Source: Collinsella aerofaciens
Lineage (GTDB): Bacteria > Actinomycetota > Coriobacteriia > Coriobacteriales > Coriobacteriaceae
Direction: 5' to 3'
NCBI GenBank assembly: GCA_008680965.1
Contig: NAKE01000001.1
Span: forward strand, 1,984,001 to 2,048,000
DNA length: 64,000 nucleotides
Shown here one piece after another: positions 26,883 to 34,638 of this stretch. Within the stretch, counting starts at the first letter, position 1; each line of letters opens with the position of its first letter. The position numbers and the translations under genes were made by a program. The notes beneath the pieces were generated by a model. The model was not told where the DNA came from. It saw only the letters and a program-made list of their open reading frames with translations, and made no database searches.

Positions 26883-28331
26883 TTAAGCCTTAGCGGCAGC
26901 AACATCTTCCTCGAGCTGATCCTTGCTAAAGCCAAAGAGGTAGGCGATGGCAGTGGCGGCAACAAATGCAGCGCCCGATGCAACGCAACCCCAGACGAGA
27001 TTAGCCGTTCCGCCGGCAACAAAGCCGGTGACGCCCAGAATATTGGTCGCGCCCAGAACATACGTTGTCACATTGGTGAGGGCTGCGATCAAACCGCCGA
27101 TAGCACCGCCGGCAACCATGGCGCCCAGGCAGCGAGTGTACTTAAAGCCACAGCCATACAGTGCGGGCTCCGTCACGCCGCCCACGATACCGGAGAGCGA
27201 GAAGCCGAGCATGGCGCCCTTCTCGTCGGTCTCCTTAAGGCGCAGGAAGGCACCGAAGGCCATGCCCCACGTAGCGAACTGAGAGATACCGGCCGCGACC
27301 ATAACGCAGGAGTCGGAGCCCAGGGTGAGCAGCTGCACAATACCAAGGGCAAGCAGGACCTGGTGCATACCGGTCATAACCAGGAACTCCCAAAGTGCGG
27401 CAATGACGACGAGGGAGAGGATGGTGACGATGCCGCCGGCGTTACCGAGACCGAACATAAAGTTGCCGACCATGCTGCCCAGGATGGAGCCAATCGGAGC
27501 CAAAGCGCACAGCGAAACGGGAATCATGACGGCCATGGTGCCCACGGGTACAAACACCGTAGAGAGCATGTCGGGAACGACCTTCTTCATGAACTTCTCG
27601 ACGACCATAAGCACCGGCATGGACAGAACCATGGGGAGCACGGTGGAGGAATAGTTGTTCAGCTGGGCCGGCAGTACGCCGTAGACCATGGTGGTCGTTA
27701 CGCCCGAATCCGCCGCAGCGTTGACCAACGTCATGAACTCAGGAGCAATGAGCACACCGCCGAGCATCATGCCGAGTGGCTGGCTGCAGCCAAGCTGCTT
27801 CGCAGCAGCCCAACCCAAATAAACGGGAAGGAAATAATAGCCAGCGTTATAAATCCAGTTGTAGAAGAAGTTGTAGATGTCGGAGTCGGCAGACCAAATA
27901 CCGAGCATGCCGTCACCGCAAACCACGGCGATGATACGGAACATGGCAGCGCCCATGATGATGGGGATCGTCATGACCATGGTCTTGGAGAGATAGTTGA
28001 GGATCTTGTTGCCCGCAGTCTTGAGCGTCAGCGGCTCCTTGGTGCCGTCATCGAGGTTCTCGTCAATGGAGCCTTCGCATTTAACTCCCAGCGCAATGGC
28101 GGCGTCGTAGACCTTCGGTACGTTCTGGCCAATGATGACCTGATACTGGCCGCCAGACCACTGTGCGCCCAGTACACCCTTGATCTTCTTAACTTCATCG
28201 TCATTGGGGATGGACTGATCCTTAAGGTTCAGACGCAAGCGGGTCATGCAGTGCGTCACGTTCGTCACATTGGAGGCGCCGCCGACGGCAGCAAGCACAT
28301 CCTCGGCAATCTTCTTGTTATCGACAGCCAT
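26883..28331 (-). CDS. PTS sugar transporter EIIBC (glucose/glucoside family)
   Basis: A 482-residue EII component. The N-terminal IIB domain has the phosphocysteine in VTHCMTRLRL (about Cys27). The IIC domain (about 100-475) has ten or so hydrophobic helices with PLGMMLGGVLIAPEF and GVTEPALYGCGFKY, typical of the glucose/sucrose/beta-glucoside superfamily. No IIA domain is present, so a separate IIA is needed. The ATG at 28331 (agaaggg upstream) is preferred to an in-frame TTG at 28352. Transcription is probably gated by the RAT/terminator leader at 28471-28560 and the BglG-type regulator encoded upstream. The sugar cannot be read from the sequence. Confidence 0.88.
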   Translation of the reverse strand: MAVDNKKIAEDVLAAVGGASNVTNVTHCMTRLRLNLKDQSIPNDDEVKKIKGVLGAQWSGGQYQVIIGQNVPKVYDAAIALGVKCEGSIDENLDDGTKEPLTLKTAGNKILNYLSKTMVMTIPIIMGAAMFRIIAVVCGDGMLGIWSADSDIYNFFYNWIYNAGYYFLPVYLGWAAAKQLGCSQPLGMMLGGVLIAPEFMTLVNAAADSGVTTTMVYGVLPAQLNNYSSTVLPMVLSMPVLMVVEKFMKKVVPDMLSTVFVPVGTMAVMIPVSLCALAPIGSILGSMVGNFMFGLGNAGGIVTILSLVVIAALWEFLVMTGMHQVLLALGIVQLLTLGSDSCVMVAAGISQFATWGMAFGAFLRLKETDEKGAMLGFSLSGIVGGVTEPALYGCGFKYTRCLGAMVAGGAIGGLIAALTNVTTYVLGATNILGVTGFVAGGTANLVWGCVASGAAFVAATAIAYLFGFSKDQLEEDVAAAKA

Positions 28332-28470
28332 GTCGAATCCCTTCTCTTCCAACTAAAGGTCTGTGGGGCTTCACAGCATCAAGACGCACGATTCCGCTCG
28401 CGCCTGCGCAGCGCGCGACGCCCGTTGGCAAGAGATTTCATTGCATGTGATTCCCGGGTGGATCGACATG

Positions 28471-28541
28471 AAAAAAGCCCCACGCACAACCGACGGAGAC
28501 CCAATAATGGCCTCGACAGAATCGGTAGTGCCTCTCGGAGC
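28471..28541 (-). terminator. Regulated terminator in the PTS leader
   Basis: On the minus strand GCACTACCGA (28522-28531) can pair with TCGGTTGTGC (28484-28493), and GCTCC with GGGGC (28477-28481), followed by TTTTTT (28471-28476). The 5' arm overlaps the 3' half of the RAT at 28524-28560, so the two structures are mutually exclusive. This is the standard layout for BglG/LicT antitermination. Confidence 0.75.
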
Positions 28542-28560
28542 TGCACCGTGAGTAACACCC
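28524..28560 (-). promoter_or_regulatory. Ribonucleic antiterminator (RAT) site for the BglG-type regulator
   Basis: On the minus strand GGGTGTTACTC and GAGGCACTACC can fold into the short bulged stem-loop typical of RAT sites bound by LicT/SacY/BglG proteins. The ends pair as GG..CC and CTC..GAG around an asymmetric interior. It lies between the regulator gene and the PTS gene and overlaps a terminator arm. Confidence 0.7.
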
Positions 28561-28672
28561 AACACACGGCGAGTATATGCGGCAGATACGTTTACTGTGG
28601 CTCAGATTGCCGACAAACGGTAGGAAACGACCCGCGAACGGTCACTATGACGGAAATAAAACGCCAGAGAAC

Positions 28673-29509
28673 CTATTTATTCAAGCTTGCAGGAGCCACG
28701 CGATTCACGTGCATGATCAGATAGACGAGCTCTTCTTGGGCCAATGGCTCGCCAAAGGCCTCTTGAATCAGAGCGTCAATACGATGAGCGCAGCGCGATG
28801 CCGCAGGATATTGCTCCACGAGCACGTCGTAAAGACCTGAGTTCTCGGTGTCAATCGGCTCTTTCTTTGCCACGCGATCGAGCAGATAGCGCACATGGGT
28901 GGCAAAGCGAGTAAAAGCAAACGACGAGCGATCGACCGTCACGCCCAACTCTTCCTGAATAATCGCAACCGTCATATCGAGAAGATGTTCCTCGTGCTGC
29001 TCGGCAAGTACACGCCGCTCGCTCGGCTTAATCGCCGCATTGATAATCGACATGGCGATACCCGCGGCCTCACTCTGGGGCATGCGAACGGCAAAAATTT
29101 TCTTAATGCCGCGAACGGCTAGCTCGCCCAATCGATACTCAATAGGATGCAGCTGCTCCAGATCGCGCTTGAGCGGCAACGACACCACCATATGTTCACG
29201 GGCGCGCTTAATGGCAAACTGGATATGATCTGCCAGCGTAATGGGCAGATTAGGACTCAATTCGTACGAAAGCTGTCCGGTCGCAATATCTGCCAGCTGA
29301 GCAGAAAACTCAAGCACCTCGGGGTCGACCTCGTCGATGAACGCCAGATACTTTGAATCGATGCCGTAAAAGGTGCGCGTGACGACGTCCAGGTCGACCT
29401 CGTGCGGCATGTCGCCAAAGCCGATGCCGCGACCCAACGCGATGAGCTGGCGCCCCGCTCCGTCTTCGCAGATGGCAGCGTTGTGGTTAATGCGCTGGAT
29501 AGCCCTCAT
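28673..29509 (-). CDS. BglG/LicT-family transcriptional antiterminator
   Basis: A 278-residue protein. The N-terminal co-antiterminator RNA-binding domain (MRAIQRINHNAAICED, to about residue 55) is followed by PRD1 (about 65-165, with His in LADHIQFAIKRA) and PRD2 (about 170-275, with His in RFATHVRYLLDRV). PTS-dependent phosphorylation of PRD histidines controls such proteins. The start at 29509 is chosen because the RNA-binding domain begins there. It precedes the EIIBC gene, whose leader holds a RAT and a terminator, making a self-contained regulated sugar operon. Confidence 0.9.
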   Translation of the reverse strand: MRAIQRINHNAAICEDGAGRQLIALGRGIGFGDMPHEVDLDVVTRTFYGIDSKYLAFIDEVDPEVLEFSAQLADIATGQLSYELSPNLPITLADHIQFAIKRAREHMVVSLPLKRDLEQLHPIEYRLGELAVRGIKKIFAVRMPQSEAAGIAMSIINAAIKPSERRVLAEQHEEHLLDMTVAIIQEELGVTVDRSSFAFTRFATHVRYLLDRVAKKEPIDTENSGLYDVLVEQYPAASRCAHRIDALIQEAFGEPLAQEELVYLIMHVNRVAPASLNK

Positions 29510-29527
29510 GGAATCATCGCTCCTACT

Positions 29528-29563
29528 AAAACGCACCGTGTAGACCATCCACACGGCGCGTTT
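29528..29563 (-). terminator. Hairpin between phosphoesterase and antiterminator genes
   Basis: AAACGCGCCGTGT and ACACGGTGCGTTT (minus strand) pair over 13 bp with one G-U, followed by TTTTAG. It separates the phosphoesterase gene (ending 29583) from the downstream BglG-type gene. Confidence 0.65.
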
Positions 29564-29582
29564 ATTCTACCTGCACTTGCAG

Positions 29583-30128
29583 CTACAGTCCAAAGAAGCT
29601 CAAGATCTGGTCTCGGCTTACGGGCTTGTACTCGTTGGCGTCGAGGCCCACATCGTAGCGATAAATGGGGCGCTCGCGATCGCGGTTGCGCGCGTTGGTG
29701 CGGTCTCCCCTACTGTGGATATGCCCGTGCAGCATGATGGCGCCACGCGCCTTGCCATTCCAGCTGAGCATGGGGTAATGGCTCAACACCAGGCGATGGC
29801 CCTTGGCATAGCCGGGAGCAATCTCCAGGTAATCACGCACGTCTTCCCAGATTTGGGGCGCAGCTGGATCTTCCCAGTCACCGTCATGGTTGCCACGGAT
29901 GAGCGTTACGTTCTGACATTCGATGCGCTCGCGCAGGCGCACAGCATCCGCCAGGGGCAAACGATAGGTAAAGTCTCCCAAGATATAGAGACGGTCGTCC
30001 GCCGCCACGCACTCATTCACGGCATCGATGACCTTGCGGTTCATCTCCTCGACCGAATCAAACGGTCGATCCATGTCGTGCAGGATATTCGTGTCGCCCA
30101 GGTGCAGGTCGGCGGTAAACCACATCAT
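29583..30128 (-). CDS. Calcineurin-like metallophosphoesterase
   Basis: A 181-residue enzyme with all phosphoesterase motifs: ADLHLGD (D-x-H), ILGDF (GD), IRGNHD (GNHD), LSHYPML and LHGHIHS (GHxH). It belongs to the short YfcE-like class that cleaves phosphodiesters or phosphomonoesters with two metal ions. The start at 30128 is preferred because GAGGACAG lies nine bases upstream; another in-frame ATG at 30143 would add five residues. The ORF of a 59-residue protein and a HIRAN protein lie upstream on the same strand. The substrate is unknown. Confidence 0.88.
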   Translation of the reverse strand: MMWFTADLHLGDTNILHDMDRPFDSVEEMNRKVIDAVNECVAADDRLYILGDFTYRLPLADAVRLRERIECQNVTLIRGNHDGDWEDPAAPQIWEDVRDYLEIAPGYAKGHRLVLSHYPMLSWNGKARGAIMLHGHIHSRGDRTNARNRDRERPIYRYDVGLDANEYKPVSRDQILSFFGL

Positions 30129-30194
30129 CGTCTCTGTCCTCATTTCGCAACGTGTTCAACTCGTGCTAAGTATACAGACGCAGCGATGCGGCGG

Positions 30195-30374
30195 TTATCC
30201 AAAGAGCCCGCCGAACAGTCCGCGGCGGCGCTTGTCTTGCTTTTTCGAAGCGTCACCCTGAGTTTTCTTGTCCTGCCGCTTCTTACGGTCCTGCTCCAGC
30301 TCATCATCGTCGAGCAGCATATCCCACTCAAACGGGTCATCCGTCAGATCGAACAGGCCATCGTCATCAAACAT
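30195..30374 (-). CDS. 59-residue charged small protein
   Basis: A small open reading frame with an excellent GGGAGG site six bases before its ATG. The product starts MFDDDGLFDLTDDPFEW, has an acidic first half and a Lys/Arg/Gln-rich second half, and ends RRRGLFGGLFG. It has no membrane segment. The amphipathic charge split and the hydrophobic GLFGGLFG tail suggest a protein- or RNA-binding peptide. It lies 18 bases downstream of the HIRAN gene stop, probably in the same operon. No family is recognised; the coding call rests on the ribosome-binding site and biased composition. Confidence 0.65.
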   Translation of the reverse strand: MFDDDGLFDLTDDPFEWDMLLDDDELEQDRKKRQDKKTQGDASKKQDKRRRGLFGGLFG

Positions 30375-30392
30375 GGCAGCCTCCCTTACCGA

Positions 30393-30719
30393 CTAGCGAG
30401 CATCCACCACGTAGAGGCCAACGCGCACCTGGTGCCACGGGCTACGCTCGGGGGCAACCTGCTGCACGCGCGCCTCAAATACACCCTCGTGTCCGTAATA
30501 CATCATCACGGATAGCGGGCCGACCTCGTTTCCTGGAACATAGCCGAGCTTGGTGTTGCCGTAATAGATCGCAACCGCCTCAGGGTCATGGGGATTATCG
30601 CGCTCGGCACACAGCGTCAGCTTATCGCCGACCTTAAGATCGCCCAGGACCAAGGCACCGTCGGCATACTGAAATCCTGCGATATGAAACGACAAAAGAA
30701 CACGTGAAGGCTCGTACAT
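30393..30719 (-). CDS. Stand-alone HIRAN-domain protein
   Basis: A 108-residue protein made almost entirely of one HIRAN domain (FHIAGFQYADG, LTLCAERDNPHDPEAVAIYY, LGYVPGNEVGPLS). HIRAN domains recognise DNA ends or damaged DNA when fused to SNF2 helicases. Single-domain bacterial versions are of unknown function. It begins a small minus-strand operon with the 59-residue protein and possibly the phosphoesterase. Confidence 0.85.
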   Translation of the reverse strand: MYEPSRVLLSFHIAGFQYADGALVLGDLKVGDKLTLCAERDNPHDPEAVAIYYGNTKLGYVPGNEVGPLSVMMYYGHEGVFEARVQQVAPERSPWHQVRVGLYVVDAR

Positions 30720-30831
30720 GGCAACTCCCCTAACGGCCGGATAAACCGGCGCTTAACCTTACTGAGAAGTTTACGGGCCCGTGCGGACACGAATTCACCC
30801 GCTCGCGCCTTTCACCCAGTTGCCGCAACGC

Positions 30832-30860
30832 TTGCGAGACAGAGCGCTTGCAGATAAGAT
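30832..30860 (+). promoter_or_regulatory. Promoter for a putative antisense RNA
   Basis: TTGCGA (30832-30837), a 17-base spacer and TAAGAT (30855-30860) give a near-consensus sigma-70 promoter on the + strand with no protein gene downstream. The transcript would run toward and into the 3' end of the 27-residue peptide gene encoded on the other strand. Confidence 0.55.
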
Positions 30861-30866
30861 AGAGGC

Positions 30867-30964
30867 ACGGATGGCACCCGTTGCAGCGGGTCTTGCCAAC
30901 TCCAGTGCACGTTTACATCGTGAGAAGTGGCCGTCTTCGCTTACGCGGGGGCGGCTATTTCATT
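30867..30964 (+). ncRNA. Putative antisense RNA to the small membrane peptide gene
   Basis: A predicted transcript of about 100 bases from the promoter at 30832. It ends at a stem GCCGTCTTCGC/GCGGGGGCGGC (30930-30940 and 30945-30955) followed by TATTTCATT. The stem uses G-U pairs that exist only in the + strand RNA, so it is a better terminator in this direction. The last bases overlap the stop codon of the peptide gene (30955-30957). The geometry is that of type I antitoxin RNAs such as RatA. Not proven. Confidence 0.45.
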
Positions 30965-31038
30965 CGGCCGATAAACAGGCCGAGTTCGATAGCCGCGATT
31001 AACAACGCCAGTAACGAAATAACATCGCTTACGTTCAT
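30955..31038 (-). CDS. 27-residue hydrophobic peptide, type I toxin-like
   Basis: A 27-residue peptide beginning MNVSDVISLLALLIAA, with a single hydrophobic helix (residues about 6-24) and a basic C-terminus GRMK. That is the profile of small membrane toxins such as TxpA, BsrE and Fst. The ribosome-binding site AGAAGGGA is strong but lies inside a hairpin (31041-31050 with 31054-31063, 10 bp), a known way of repressing translation of type I toxin mRNAs. A promoter and terminator for an antisense RNA face it from the other side. The peptide is too short for standard gene finding. It could instead be a non-toxic small membrane protein. Confidence 0.5.
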   Translation of the reverse strand: MNVSDVISLLALLIAAIELGLFIGRMK

Positions 31039-31040
31039 AC

Positions 31041-31063
31041 CAATTCCCTTCTAAAGGGAGTTG
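31041..31063 (-). promoter_or_regulatory. Hairpin sequestering the peptide's ribosome-binding site
   Basis: On the minus strand CAACTCCCTT and AAGGGAATTG pair over 10 bp with one G-U and a 3-base loop. The 3' arm contains the AAGGGA ribosome-binding site of the 27-residue peptide. Confidence 0.55.
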
Positions 31064-31096
31064 GCCCATCCGTACCCCATGGCAGTAGTCTAACGT

Positions 31097-31140
31097 AAAT
31101 GGCAGGTAATAGGAACACTTGTTCGTATTACCTGCCATTT
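31097..31140 (-). terminator. Terminator of the aldehyde dehydrogenase gene
   Basis: AAATGGCAGGTAATA (31097-31111) and TATTACCTGCCATTT (31126-31140) are perfect 15-bp arms. The structure starts two bases after the aldehyde dehydrogenase stop codon. Confidence 0.8.
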
Positions 31141-31141
31141 C

Positions 31142-32521
31142 CTAATGCACAAACATGCGCACGAATTTGTGCTTCCAGCTTGCGTAGGGCGCATACCGAA
31201 ACGGCACGTCCAGCCAGGTTGCCTTGTTCACGATGCTCTTCTTGTGGCTAAACGCATCGAAGCTCTCGCGGCCATGGTACTGCCCCATGCCGCTCGCGCC
31301 CATGCCGCCAAAGCCCATATGGCTCGTAGCCAGATGCATGATGGTGTCGTTAACACAGCCGCCGCCAAAGGGCACGTAGCGCACAAAGCGCTGCTGGACC
31401 TCGCGGTCCTGGCTAAAGATATACAGGGCCAGCGGCGTCGGACGATCCGTAATAAACGTTTCGGCCTCGTCTAAGTTCTCAAACGTCAGTACCGGCAAGA
31501 TGGGGCCGAAGATCTCCTCCTGCATCACGGCGTCATCGGGGGCCACGCCATCCAAAATCGTCGGCTCGATCTTGAGCGAAGCCTCGCGCGTGACACCTCC
31601 AAGCACGACCTTATCGGGATCGATCAGTCCACGCACGCGCGCAAAATGTTTGGCGTTGACGATATGCCCGTAATCCTCGTTATCGAGCGGGTGCTCGCCA
31701 AACATGCGACGGACCTCTTCCTTGATGAGGCCCAGCAGCTCGTCGTGCACGCTCGTATCGACCAGCAGGTAGTCGGGCGCCACGCAGGTCTGCCCCACGT
31801 TGAGCCATTTACCAAAGGCGATACGCCGTGCCGCAACCTTCAAGTTTGCCGTCGCATCCACGATGCAGGGACTCTTTCCGCCCAGCTCAAGCGTCACGGG
31901 CGCAAGGTTTTTACTTGCGCGCTCCATGACGAGTTTGCCGACCGGAACGCTACCGGTAAAGAAAATCTTGTCCCAGCACTCATCGAGCAACGCTTCGTTC
32001 TCGGCGCGCCCGCCCTCGACAACCGTCACCAGACGCGGATCAAATGCCTCTTCACAGATTTGCTTGAGCACCGCGCTCGATGCCGGAGCATATGCACTCG
32101 GCTTGATGACCACGGTATTGCCCGCGGCAAGGGCTCCGGCGAGCGGCTCGAGCGTCAGCAAAAACGGGTAGTTCCAGGGCGCCATGATGAGCGTGACGCC
32201 ATAGGGCACGGCTTGCGTTTTGCACACACTCACGGCGTTGGCAAGATCGCACGGACGCAGGCGCGGACGACTCCATCGAACCACGTGAGCAATCTGATGA
32301 CGAATCTCGGAAAGCGACGTGCCGATCTCGCACATATATGCCTCGTCATGCGACTTTCCCAAATCGGTCTTGAGCGCATGGGCAATATCGGCCTCGTGCG
32401 CCCGGACCGCATCGCGTAAACTCACGAGCGCGCGACGTCGAGCATCGACATCAAACGTAGCGTGCGTCTTAAAGTAGGTGCGCTGATCGCCGACGATGCG
32501 CGCAATTTCCCCGGTGTTCAT
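31142..32521 (-). CDS. NAD(P)-dependent aldehyde dehydrogenase
   Basis: A 459-residue class 3-like aldehyde dehydrogenase. Recognisable are PWNYPF, the cofactor loop FFTGSVPVGKLV, the general base Glu in VTLELGGKSPCIV, and the catalytic Cys in VGQTCVAPDYLL. The C-terminal hydrophobic stretch seen in membrane-bound class 3 enzymes is weak. It follows an iron-containing alcohol dehydrogenase gene by 8 bases on the same strand and has a GGAGGG site, so the two probably interconvert an alcohol, aldehyde and acid. The substrate is not evident. Confidence 0.92.
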   Translation of the reverse strand: MNTGEIARIVGDQRTYFKTHATFDVDARRRALVSLRDAVRAHEADIAHALKTDLGKSHDEAYMCEIGTSLSEIRHQIAHVVRWSRPRLRPCDLANAVSVCKTQAVPYGVTLIMAPWNYPFLLTLEPLAGALAAGNTVVIKPSAYAPASSAVLKQICEEAFDPRLVTVVEGGRAENEALLDECWDKIFFTGSVPVGKLVMERASKNLAPVTLELGGKSPCIVDATANLKVAARRIAFGKWLNVGQTCVAPDYLLVDTSVHDELLGLIKEEVRRMFGEHPLDNEDYGHIVNAKHFARVRGLIDPDKVVLGGVTREASLKIEPTILDGVAPDDAVMQEEIFGPILPVLTFENLDEAETFITDRPTPLALYIFSQDREVQQRFVRYVPFGGGCVNDTIMHLATSHMGFGGMGASGMGQYHGRESFDAFSHKKSIVNKATWLDVPFRYAPYASWKHKFVRMFVH

Positions 32522-32529
32522 GGACCCTC

Positions 32530-33750
32530 CTAGTTCTCGCCCTCAAACATACCACCTGCAACGACTTCGTACATATGCTCGAGCTCCAAGCGGTCCATCA
32601 AAAGCGGAACGGGGTACAGGGGATTGGCCTCGGCATCGGCATGCGCCGCCATCTCAGGAATGTCGGAGCGGCGAATACCTGAGACATATTTGGGGATTCC
32701 CAGGGCCCCGTTCATGCGGTCGACCCAATCGATAAAGGCCTCGGCCGCAAGACTATCCTGTGCGGTAGCCGGCGCAATGCCCGCCATGCGAGCGAGGTCG
32801 GCAAGCTTGGGGGCGGCGGCGTCACCATAAGCGCGAAGCATGTGCGGCAGGATGATCGCGTTGGCCAAACCGTGCGGAATTCCGTATCGGCCGCCCAGAC
32901 TGTGCGCGATGGCATGCACATATCCGACATAGGAGCGGGTAAACGCAACACCCGCCTTATACGCCGCCGAAAGCATATTGCGACGTGCACGCATGTTGTC
33001 GCCATGCTCATAGGCCTCGAGCAAATTGTCGTGGATGAGCTGAACCGCCTGTCGCGCCATCTTGCGCGTATAGGGCGTGGTGCTTCGCCCGATAAAGGCC
33101 TCGACAGCATGCGTCAGGGCGTCCATGCCCGTCTGCCCCGTAATGGAGGCGGGCAGGCCGCGCGTAAACTCGGGGTCGTGCACCGCAAGGCGCGGGATAA
33201 GCACAAAGTCGTTAATGGGGTACTTGTAGTGCGTCTCATCATCGGTAATTACCGCCGCAAGCGTGACCTCGCTTCCCGTGCCTGCCGTGGTGGGAACGGC
33301 GATGAGCAGCGGCAGGCGACGATGAATCCGCAGCAGCCCGCGCATCTTGTTGATGGGCTTGTTTGGCTGCGCGATGCGTGCTCCCACGCCCTTGGCACAG
33401 TCCATGGCCGAGCCACCGCCAAAGCCGATAATGGCCTGGCAGGCGCTCTCTCGATACAGGGACGCCGCTTCCTCCACGTTTGAGACCGTGGGGTTCATAC
33501 GCGTTTCGGCATAGACCGTAACGCCAATCCCCTGAGCCGTAAGCGCACGCTCGAGTGATGCCGTGAGCCCCAAACGTGCAATACCAGGGTCTGTCACGAT
33601 AAGGACCTTCTGGATCGAGCGCTTTTGAAGCACCGCGGGCACATCCTCGGCATGCTCCAAAATGCGCGGCTCGGTATAGGGCAGGATCGGCAATGCAATG
33701 CGAAAAACCGTCTGATATGTTCGGCACCAGGCACGACTGGCTAGATGCAT
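32530..33750 (-). CDS. Iron-containing alcohol dehydrogenase
   Basis: A 406-residue group III alcohol dehydrogenase. The NAD-binding motif GFGGGSAMDCAKG (about 108-120) and the metal-binding region with AIAHSLGGRYGIPHG are present, with PTTAGTGSEVT in between. The start at 33750 (AGGGAG upstream) is preferred over a longer in-frame reading to 33831. It heads a two-gene operon with the aldehyde dehydrogenase. It is divergent from the rubrerythrin gene, so both may respond to redox state. Confidence 0.92.
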   Translation of the reverse strand: MHLASRAWCRTYQTVFRIALPILPYTEPRILEHAEDVPAVLQKRSIQKVLIVTDPGIARLGLTASLERALTAQGIGVTVYAETRMNPTVSNVEEAASLYRESACQAIIGFGGGSAMDCAKGVGARIAQPNKPINKMRGLLRIHRRLPLLIAVPTTAGTGSEVTLAAVITDDETHYKYPINDFVLIPRLAVHDPEFTRGLPASITGQTGMDALTHAVEAFIGRSTTPYTRKMARQAVQLIHDNLLEAYEHGDNMRARRNMLSAAYKAGVAFTRSYVGYVHAIAHSLGGRYGIPHGLANAIILPHMLRAYGDAAAPKLADLARMAGIAPATAQDSLAAEAFIDWVDRMNGALGIPKYVSGIRRSDIPEMAAHADAEANPLYPVPLLMDRLELEHMYEVVAGGMFEGEN

Positions 33751-33893
33751 AAAGGAAACTCCCTTATTTGTTGATAGGTCAACATTTGCTCGACCGATTG
33801 TACTCAGCGGAGATCGCAGACGGCCCGCCAATCGTTAATCAATCAACATCTTCATATCTCAAAATTGTTTTATTAAAAATCATTCCTAATAGG

Positions 33894-33922
33894 CTTCACA
33901 TTTGGTCGCATTTATGGATAAT
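33894..33922 (+). promoter_or_regulatory. Promoter of the rubrerythrin gene
   Basis: TTCACA (33894-33899), 17 bases, GATAAT (33917-33922) in an AT-rich spacer. The leader of about 80 bases contains a hairpin with arms CGTCCGG (33941-33947) and CCGGACG (33965-33971). Confidence 0.55.
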
Positions 33923-34006
33923 AGAACTCGTCAAGACGCACGTCCGGAGAGGGCCCTTACGGGACCGGACGAGCGCGCAATCGCCATCGATCGAAAGGAT
34001 CGAATC

Positions 34007-34567
34007 ATGAAGTTTGTTTGCCCCGTTTGCGGTTATGTGGAAGAGTTCGACGGCGACCAGCTGCCCGAGGATTTTAAGTGCCCCCAGTGCGGCGTTCCCG
34101 GTTCTCGTTTCCTGAAGCAGGAGGAGGGCCAGCTCGAGTGGGCTGCCGAGCACGTCGTGGGCGTCGCCAAGATGGAGGGCGTCTCCGAGGACATCGTTGC
34201 CGACCTGCGCGCTAACTTTGAGGGCGAGTGCTCTGAGGTCGGTATGTACCTGGCCATGGCTCGTGTCGCTCATCGCGAGGGCTATCCCGAGATCGGCCTG
34301 TACTGGGAGAAGGCTGCCCACGAGGAGGCGGAGCATGCCGCCAAGTTCGCTGAGCTCCTGGGCGAGGTCGTGACCGACTCCACCAAGAAGAACCTCGAGA
34401 TGCGCGTTGAGGCCGAGAACGGCGCCACCGCCGGCAAGACCGATCTTGCTAAGCGCGCCAAGGCCGCTGGCCTCGATGCCATCCATGACACCGTGCACGA
34501 GATGGCTCGCGACGAGACCCGCCACGGCAAGGCTTTCGCCGGCCTGCTCAAGCGCTACTTTGGCTAA
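34007..34567 (+). CDS. Reverse rubrerythrin (N-terminal rubredoxin)
   Basis: A 186-residue protein. The rubredoxin domain is at the N-terminus (CPVCGY at 5-10 and CPQCGVPG at about 28-35). The diiron four-helix bundle follows, with Glu/His ligand pairs in EGECSEVGMYL, EKAAHEEAEHAAKF and EMARDETRHGKAF. Reverse rubrerythrins act as NADH-dependent peroxidases in obligate anaerobes. The start at 34007 is the one at which the rubredoxin domain begins, preceded by gaaagga. Codon use is strongly biased, suggesting high expression. It ends at a classic terminator. Confidence 0.93.
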   Translation: MKFVCPVCGYVEEFDGDQLPEDFKCPQCGVPGSRFLKQEEGQLEWAAEHVVGVAKMEGVSEDIVADLRANFEGECSEVGMYLAMARVAHREGYPEIGLYWEKAAHEEAEHAAKFAELLGEVVTDSTKKNLEMRVEAENGATAGKTDLAKRAKAAGLDAIHDTVHEMARDETRHGKAFAGLLKRYFG

Positions 34568-34601
34568 GCCAACCGCCTGAGACATAACCTCTAGCTCGAT
34601 G

Positions 34602-34631
34602 AGGCCCGGACCGCATGGTTCGGGCCTTTTT
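34602..34631 (+). terminator. Terminator of the rubrerythrin gene
   Basis: AGGCCCGGACC (34602-34612) and GGTTCGGGCCT (34617-34627) pair over 11 bp with one G-U, followed by TTTTT. It lies just before the convergent pdxR stop at 34639. Confidence 0.88.
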
Positions 34632-34638
34632 CGTGGGC

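Noticed and set aside
30941..31138. A 65-residue minus-strand reading frame starting MAGNTNKCSYYL
   Set aside because: It runs through the terminator hairpin, has no ribosome-binding site, and overlaps the better-supported 27-residue frame in another phase.
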